Notes under the pieces: model-generated | Databases searched by the model: none | What the model was told of the DNA's origin: nothing | What the model saw: only the letters and a program-made list of their open reading frames with translations | From: Copromyces sp. CBS 386.78 | Taxonomy: Eukaryota; Ascomycota; Sordariomycetes; Sordariales; Sordariaceae | Assembly: GCA_030685235.1 (NCBI GenBank) | Contig: MU839138.1 | Span: 186,001-250,000, forward strand | Length of the DNA: 64,000 nt | Direction of reading: 5' to 3' | Position numbers and translations under genes: made by a program | In this document: piece after piece, positions 58,446 to 64,000 of the stretch | How positions within the stretch are numbered: the first letter of the stretch is position 1 | Layout of the letters: the number at the start of each line of letters is the position of its first letter

Positions 58446-59648
58446 CTAAGCGGTAGACTTCTTCCTTCCCCTCCCTCCTCCTCGCCCGGCTCCTCCTCTG
58501 GCCTTCTTTTCTGGCTGGACTTCTTCCTCGCTCTCGCTCTCTGCCTTTGCTCGGCCTCTGCTCGTAGAGGCTGCTGGCTTCTCCTTGTCATCGTTCTCTA
58601 TCTTGCTGGTGATTTCTCGTAAAAAATCCCACTGATCGTCTGACTCCACCACCTGTTTGAGCATCTGGGCCGACACGCGTTTCGAGTTACGCTCACGCGC
58701 TATGTCAGCGCTTTTTGTTACCAGTTGTACCATAAACAACTCGAGTGCCTTGCCCACTGCGATCGGAGTCTGTTGCGCGACCTTGCCAACCTCTTCGTCC
58801 GCCTGCATGATGCGCTTGATGCGCGCCGTTGGGAACTTGGTCTTTACGGGCGAGGGCTGGACCGGGGAGGGTTGGGGTTGCTGCGCAGCTTGCGCGACGG
58901 CTCGCTTGGGTGGCATCGTATTGGTGCTCTGCGCCGCTACGGATGGCGCAGCTTGGGCTTGAATATGGGTCTGTTCGGGGGCCGGTGGCGGGCTGGGATT
59001 AGAGGTATGCGAGGGGAAGGGCTGGATGGGCCTTTGGGTCTGCGATCGCGTCACGCGCTGCTGCCGATGCTCCTGCGGTTGGCTATGTGAGAACAGCTGC
59101 GGATAGGCCTGTTGCTGTAGCTGCTGTTGCTGGCTGTAATTATACTGGGGTTGATTCTGCAATTGATGCAGGTCAGGTTGCGCAGCTTGCTGTTGCGCGT
59201 TCCAGATCCCTGTCGCGTGGTTGTTTGTGAAGGGGATGCGAGACGGGCGCTCGGATTGCTGCGGCTGCGAATAGTGGTTCGTCGAGAAGCTGTTATCGGG
59301 CTGAGAGCGTGGTGGGAGATACTGCGACGGGTTCTGCCAATATTGCGAAGCGCTATGGTCTTGATACGTGTTCGCGGAAGGACCAGAGGGTAGTGTCGCG
59401 GTGGTGGTGGTGATGGTAGTTGTGTTGGTGGTGGGCAGAGGTTGAAGTTGTGGTTGCGAGTGCGCTTGCAAGTGGTGGTGTTGGTGTTGCGGAGAAAAAA
59501 GTGTTTGCTGTGATAACGGTTTGGGGTCTGGTACTTGAAGTACTTCGGAATGGGGCTGCAGGTGCTGGTGGGTGGGGCCGGCGGAGCTATATAAGGATGA
59601 GAGGTCCGGCGACCTGGGTGCGTAGCTCGAGGCGCCTATGCCCGACAT
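58446..59648 (-). CDS. NC2-alpha (Bur6/DRAP1-like) histone-fold protein (400 aa)
   Basis: A single open frame. Residues about 268-350 form a CBF/NF-Y-type histone fold with [20 protein letters not shown], then [17 protein letters not shown] and WDFLREI. This best matches the alpha subunit of Negative Cofactor 2 (Bur6 in yeast, DRAP1 in animals), which pairs with NC2-beta on TBP and controls RNA polymerase II initiation. Distinctive here is a ~260-residue N-terminal extension very rich in Gln, Pro, Ser and His; animal DRAP1 has the fold near the N-terminus. The C-terminus is basic with Gly/Arg repeats. A possible alternative is another NF-YC-like subunit, such as a DNA polymerase epsilon or CHRAC histone-fold partner. 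Confidence 0.85.
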   Translation of the reverse strand: MSGIGASSYAPRSPDLSSLYSSAGPTHQHLQPHSEVLQVPDPKPLSQQTLFSPQHQHHHLQAHSQPQLQPLPTTNTTTITTTTATLPSGPSANTYQDHSASQYWQNPSQYLPPRSQPDNSFSTNHYSQPQQSERPSRIPFTNNHATGIWNAQQQAAQPDLHQLQNQPQYNYSQQQQLQQQAYPQLFSHSQPQEHRQQRVTRSQTQRPIQPFPSHTSNPSPPPAPEQTHIQAQAAPSVAAQSTNTMPPKRAVAQAAQQPQPSPVQPSPVKTKFPTARIKRIMQADEEVGKVAQQTPIAVGKALELFMVQLVTKSADIARERNSKRVSAQMLKQVVESDDQWDFLREITSKIENDDKEKPAASTSRGRAKAESESEEEVQPEKKARGGAGRGGGRGRKKSTA

Positions 59649-62065
59649 GATTTGGGTGATTGCGCTTGAATGAAAAAGACCTCTTCTGTGAATGGAAGGG
59701 AAAGTAGCTTGAATGGGAATGAATCAGACTGCTTTCGTCCCGCCGTCCCTCGCCGCGACTTATATGGGCGCTTTGGTTGGCTCGCACCTCCCCTTCTTGT
59801 CTTGCTTTTGTTTACGTACCCCGAGCGCCTTCCTCCCTTTGTTGGAAGTACCTTGTAAGTACTGGTGGGGCAGGGGAACCTCTTGGGTATGGATGTCTTT
59901 GCTCGATCCGAAGACGGAGCACACCCGTCAATAACAGCGGATAATGCTAAGAAAGCTTGTTTGGATCTATAAGGCAGCCACCAACGGTTAATCTCTTGTA
60001 TTATGACTTGGGTTCGTGACCGTTGCATGGATACAGACAACGGCAAAACCTCCACTTGAGGGAAAGAACCTTGAAGGGGCAGTGTTTGGGCTGACTGAGA
60101 TGATGCGGGGCTATTATGCAGCTTTGTAAAGGAACGGAAGGCACCATTCGGGAGCTGCCTGTTTTTTCAGTTGTGACTTTGCAGGCACCACTCTCCAGTT
60201 TTCCAGATGGAATTGAATGTGCTGCAACGTTGGCAAAGAAAGTTTGGATGACAAGTAGGGTGAAGGCGTGTTCGTGAAAGCGAAGACCAGAAGTGGCCTC
60301 ACAGCAGTATATACCAGACGAACTAGAAAAGTGCATCGTGGTATAACCTCGTACAAGAACAGTTAGACCGGCATGCCAGGAGAGACTGACAACTTGGCTT
60401 CTTCTGACAAAGGGTGGCAAGGCTGGGTAGGTAGGTAGGTAGATGGTTTTCGTTGTCGGTTGTGTTGCCCTACTGTCTGGAGCAGGTCGCAACATGGCCA
60501 CGAGCGAGGATAAGGCATTGAGTGTCTCCCCATGTTCCAATGTGATATTCCACCGCCGCACTTTGGCCTATTCCGACTATCGCCACGAGTCGATGCATAG
60601 TAATGATGCACAACCGCCGACGATTCGCAGGAGTGGGAAGTGAACGATGGTTCGACGCCGTGACGGTGCCAAATCCAGGGGAAGCTACAACACCTCATGG
60701 GCATTCGACCCAAAGGGGCAACTTGGACAGGCAGCTTGTATCAGGCTACCTCCCCAGTGAGTTGTGTGAATCACCGATGGACACGCCGAATTGCACAAGC
60801 TGGCCTGGAGCTCATGGCTCTCCGGATTGCCATGTCTCTCTTAACATGCCGTCTTCGTTGTCTTGTTGGAAGTGAAGGTAATGATCCATTGCTGTCCAGC
60901 CCTGGCCGGTCGTTGAAGTGGAGAAGCATCCAAGAGCTCTCGGCCTTTCCAGGTACCAGTCCGGTACATGGAACCGCGGCCGGTACCTCTTGGTAGACTT
61001 GGGAACGGATGGGGGCAAAAGGGGAATGGGCGGGGTAGAAGTTGACTCGGAGTGTGTGGTGTAGGTGTAGGTGATGACGACAATAACGCTGGTGAAAGAC
61101 AGAAAATGGGGGTGCTGACCGTATGAAACGAGAATCGAAGAGAGTTGTTGGATGCCTGAGCAACACAGGACGGTTGGTTCAGGTTATTCAAGGCTCGAAG
61201 AATGTCAGCCTCAGGGTTGAAAGTGAGGGATTCGAGGTGGGTTGTTGTCAGCTGAAACTGGAACAACTCGACCATGACGCTGGCTCTCGCCGGCGGAGAG
61301 ACCAGCCCGTTTATATGCACGCCATGGCCCACTCCTTGATCCGCATGGTTGGCCCGTGATTACAGGGGCTCTGAGTGCCTGCTTTATTTTTCGTCTGATT
61401 GGTTCAGATTGAATGTCCTGTGGGTCGCACCGCCTCAAGCGCCTCTCCAACTTCTGAAGCACAAACACTGCAGTGCGGCGCCGATCTTTGATTTCCAAGT
61501 TCAGCAAGTCTCGGTCACTCTTTCGACAATCATCCGTGCGTTTCACTCTTTTTCGTTTCGCCGATCGCCGTCCTCGACCTTGACAACGTCGTCGAGGCCA
61601 TCAACATCAACCTCTCCCGTCTATGCACCTACAAGATCATGTCGGTCAATGGCCACATGGAGGCTGGCCCCGGTCGTATCTCATTTCATCACTTTTGGAT
61701 GCGATGCGTTGGTTATGGACGCTGCCTTCCGCTACGACGAACGGATTTGTAACTTCGCTTCGGCATCAACCGATTTATCACGGGCATCATATCCAACTTC
61801 GCGCTGCTTTCAGAGCTTCTAGAAGTACCTTGAATGTAAGATCTCAAGCAGCAGCACAATATCGGCATGTCTCTACAGGTGCATCCATGGAAAACATATA
61901 CCTCGCATTTGCATGATGATACTCAAGAGCACCTTGATTTTCCAGAGACCCAGAACACGGCGTTGAAGAAACCGAGTCCGATCAGGGCTAAGGGGTCATC
62001 ATCGCCGCATGTCTATGACGGCACACAAAAACTTGATCTAATCTGACAAATCAAACACCTATTAA
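59649..62065. other. Spacer between histone-fold and hydrolase genes
   Basis: 2.4 kb without a supported gene. It holds a GTAGGTAGGTAGG run near 60428 and a coding-like orphan stretch at about 61538-61750 (see findings). Confidence 0.45.
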
Positions 62066-63584
62066 TCACTCCTTCACTGTTTTCGCCACATCGCAACCAG
62101 ATAGTCGTTTTCTAATCTCTGCCGTTAGGTCATTCACCCCCTTCAACCTCGTTTCGCAGGCAGTTGAGAGGAACAGCGACGCCACCGGCCACGCGTGGAT
62201 GCCACCTGGTTCAGCTTCGCTTGCCACCCGCAAGCCTGCCTGGGTGAGTCTCGCGACCAGATCGTGAATCTCAGGTGCGAATACCTCCTCCTCTCCGTAT
62301 GCAATGAAGATGCCATTCGACGGGCTTGCCCGCCTCCACCACGTCGCGTCATGGCAGCATCCTGGCGACACCAGCGGATCACTCCACGAGATTTTGTTGC
62401 CCGAGAACTGCCTTCCGTACCTACTCAGCTGCTCGGCGTCTAGATAGTCGCTTGTCGTGTTGGTGTGTCGTGGGGACACAAGAGTCGTCCATGGTGAGAT
62501 CAAGACTGCCAGACCTGGCATCGGCAGGCCAACTCCGTATCTCTTTGCTCTGGGGTCCTTGCAACTGAGATGGAGCAAGAGGCTCAAGATGAGTGTTGCG
62601 CCCGCCGAGTCACCACTGACGCACACGATAGCCGGGTCGCGTGCTACTTTGAGAACATATCTGTATCCTTCAATCGCCTCTTGGATCTGAGTAGGGTATG
62701 AAGCATCTGGAACAAGTGTATAGTCGAGCGCGAAGATGGCTGGGTTTTCGAAACCGGACGAAGACAGGACCGATAGCCAGGTCAGAAGAAACTCGAGGTA
62801 GAAGTAGGCCGAGCCCATCGAGAAACCGCCGCCTAGTCAGTCAGATGTCAGTCGGGTTTCTTTAAGGGTATCATCACAACTTACCATGAGCGTAATACAA
62901 GACAAAATCTGGTGTTTCCAAGGGATCCTTCATAACCCATAGGCCTCGGAATGCCGGAGTGTTGTGTTCCCTCCAATGCACCGGACTCCTCAAATACCCA
63001 TGCCTCAACATCCGGAACCTCAGAAACGGCAGCGCCACCTGCTTGGAGAAAAACACCCGTCCAATGTTCGGCGGGATATTCGCAAAGGCGTACCGCACAC
63101 ATCTGATAACAAAGTCTTCAAACGGCGAGGCGTTTCGAACAAACGGTGGCCTTTTGTCACAAGAGATAAGCCATCTTTCGTAAATAAACTGGATGGGGAG
63201 TTTGAACACTTTTTGTCACATTCGTTGTCAGCACGGTTGGTTAGGTATATAATAAGTAAGCAAAGTAAAAGGACGGAGGACAGGATACGACAAGAACGTA
63301 CAAACAAACGGCAGCGCTTCCAACACGCACTTGATCGTCGGTACCAAACCGACGTTCCAAATAAGCTGTGGAGCAAGAAAGATGCAAAAGACGATACAGT
63401 CGAGGTAGGATACTGGTCCGAGGATCATGCCGCCGTCGTTGTCGCGGGGCGGCGGGACGATACACCCGATCAGGTTACTGATCATTCCTCCAAATGCGGT
63501 GCGCTAGAAGGTGAGCGTTAGCGAGTGATCCATCCTTAGGTTGTGAGATTTCGACTGGTCAACTGGACTCACCAACATCATCAT
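62066..63584 (-). CDS. Membrane-anchored alpha/beta hydrolase, Say1/steryl acetyl hydrolase-like (434 aa)
   Basis: Exons 63573-63584, 63302-63503, 62885-63208 and 62066-62832. The first exon is only 12 bases (MMML); a start at a downstream Met in exon 2 is the alternative. A hydrophobic segment near residues 35-60 (LDCIVFCIFLAPQLIW) probably anchors the protein in the ER membrane. The hydrolase part has the oxyanion-hole motif HGGGF (split by the last intron), the nucleophile elbow GDSAG, and the late blocks GEEEVFAPE and GGIHAWP that supply the Asp/Glu and His of the triad. This is the hormone-sensitive-lipase-like group. Say1-type members deacetylate sterols and detoxify lipophilic compounds; the exact substrate here is unknown. 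Confidence 0.88.
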
Positions 63585-64000
63585 CACATTATTAGCTTGA
63601 AGAATCGAATATGTTGAATGTGTTGGAGGGAGACTGTTGGGTTAGTGGCGGACGCGTTGGAAATGAGGTGACGTCGAAAGGTGATCAGCCCAGTTCAAAA
63701 GCCACTCTCGCTCTTTCCGAAGTGCTTGGCTGACAACCTACTGTTGGCTGTTACAGCTAGATGATTCCTGATAGCAAATTGCCCCTTTTGGTATGCAACA
63801 AATGGGGTAAGTGCTAACAGTTTGTATCTTATAGCGACCCCAGCCAACAGGCCGCTCATTCTAATTTATCAGAAGTCAGAGTCAGAACTCTGTTCCCGGA
63901 AGGAGGAAACCATCTCCAACCTCCCGTCTTGACAAAAATGTGATAAAAGTGTACTTGGTCAACGTATCCCTCGCTCTTTCTCACTGGCATCAACAATCTT
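63585..64000. promoter_or_regulatory. Upstream region of the hydrolase gene
   Basis: Presumed promoter; no coding sequence seen up to the window end. Confidence 0.4.

Noticed and set aside
1..64000. CRISPR arrays, operons, or telomere repeats
   Set aside because: None seen. The window is eukaryotic, and no TTAGGG/CCCTAA tandem array is present at either end.

Overview
The window looks like filamentous-ascomycete DNA, most likely from a Sordariomycete close to the Sordariales. Four things point there: short introns (about 58-170 nt) with GTAnGT-type donors and CTRAC branch sites; typical fungal families (Zn2Cys6 factor, Pik1, MUP1-type permease); one complete dispersed 5S rRNA gene of Neurospora-like sequence; and an AT-rich left arm whose transposon relics carry the stop codons (CAA/CAG to TAA/TAG) expected from repeat-induced point mutation (RIP). 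The organism assignment is an inference; no species-diagnostic gene was identified.

Left arm, about 1-16 kb: a transposon graveyard. In order it holds a Tad-like LINE RNase H relic, a trinucleotide microsatellite, a DDE_4 (PIF/Harbinger-type) transposase relic, and a complete Mutator-like element with ~100-bp inverted ends and a 9-bp target duplication. These are followed by a heavily RIP-mutated NLR gene (NACHT_N - NACHT - ten 42-residue WD40 repeats), a solo LTR, an ankyrin-repeat scrap, further copies of the LINE fragment and a decayed 5S rRNA copy.

Middle, 16-25 kb: three clustered genes that look like one functional module. Two divergently transcribed intron-containing genes encode long-helical proteins (774 and 413 aa), each with a short hydrophobic segment between coiled coils. 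This layout resembles two-component alpha-helical pore-forming proteins. The third gene encodes a 682-aa protein with a propeller-like N-terminal half and a bacterial-type PI-PLC X domain. A foldback MITE lies in the divergent promoter. The 5S rRNA gene follows.

Right, 26-64 kb: housekeeping and regulatory genes. They are an RBBP6-like RING/RD-rich protein, a Rab5-family GTPase divergent from the ribosome-biogenesis factor Kri1, a 5.9-kb gene desert, and a Zn2Cys6 transcription factor. After these comes a co-oriented minus-strand block: Pik1 PI 4-kinase, a methionine-permease-like transporter, an 821-aa unknown protein, an NC2-alpha/Bur6-type histone-fold protein and a membrane-anchored alpha/beta hydrolase. 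These genes have no obvious shared pathway, although Rab5, Pik1 and the PI-PLC all concern membranes and phosphoinositides. Exon boundaries were inferred by hand from splice signals and reading-frame continuity.
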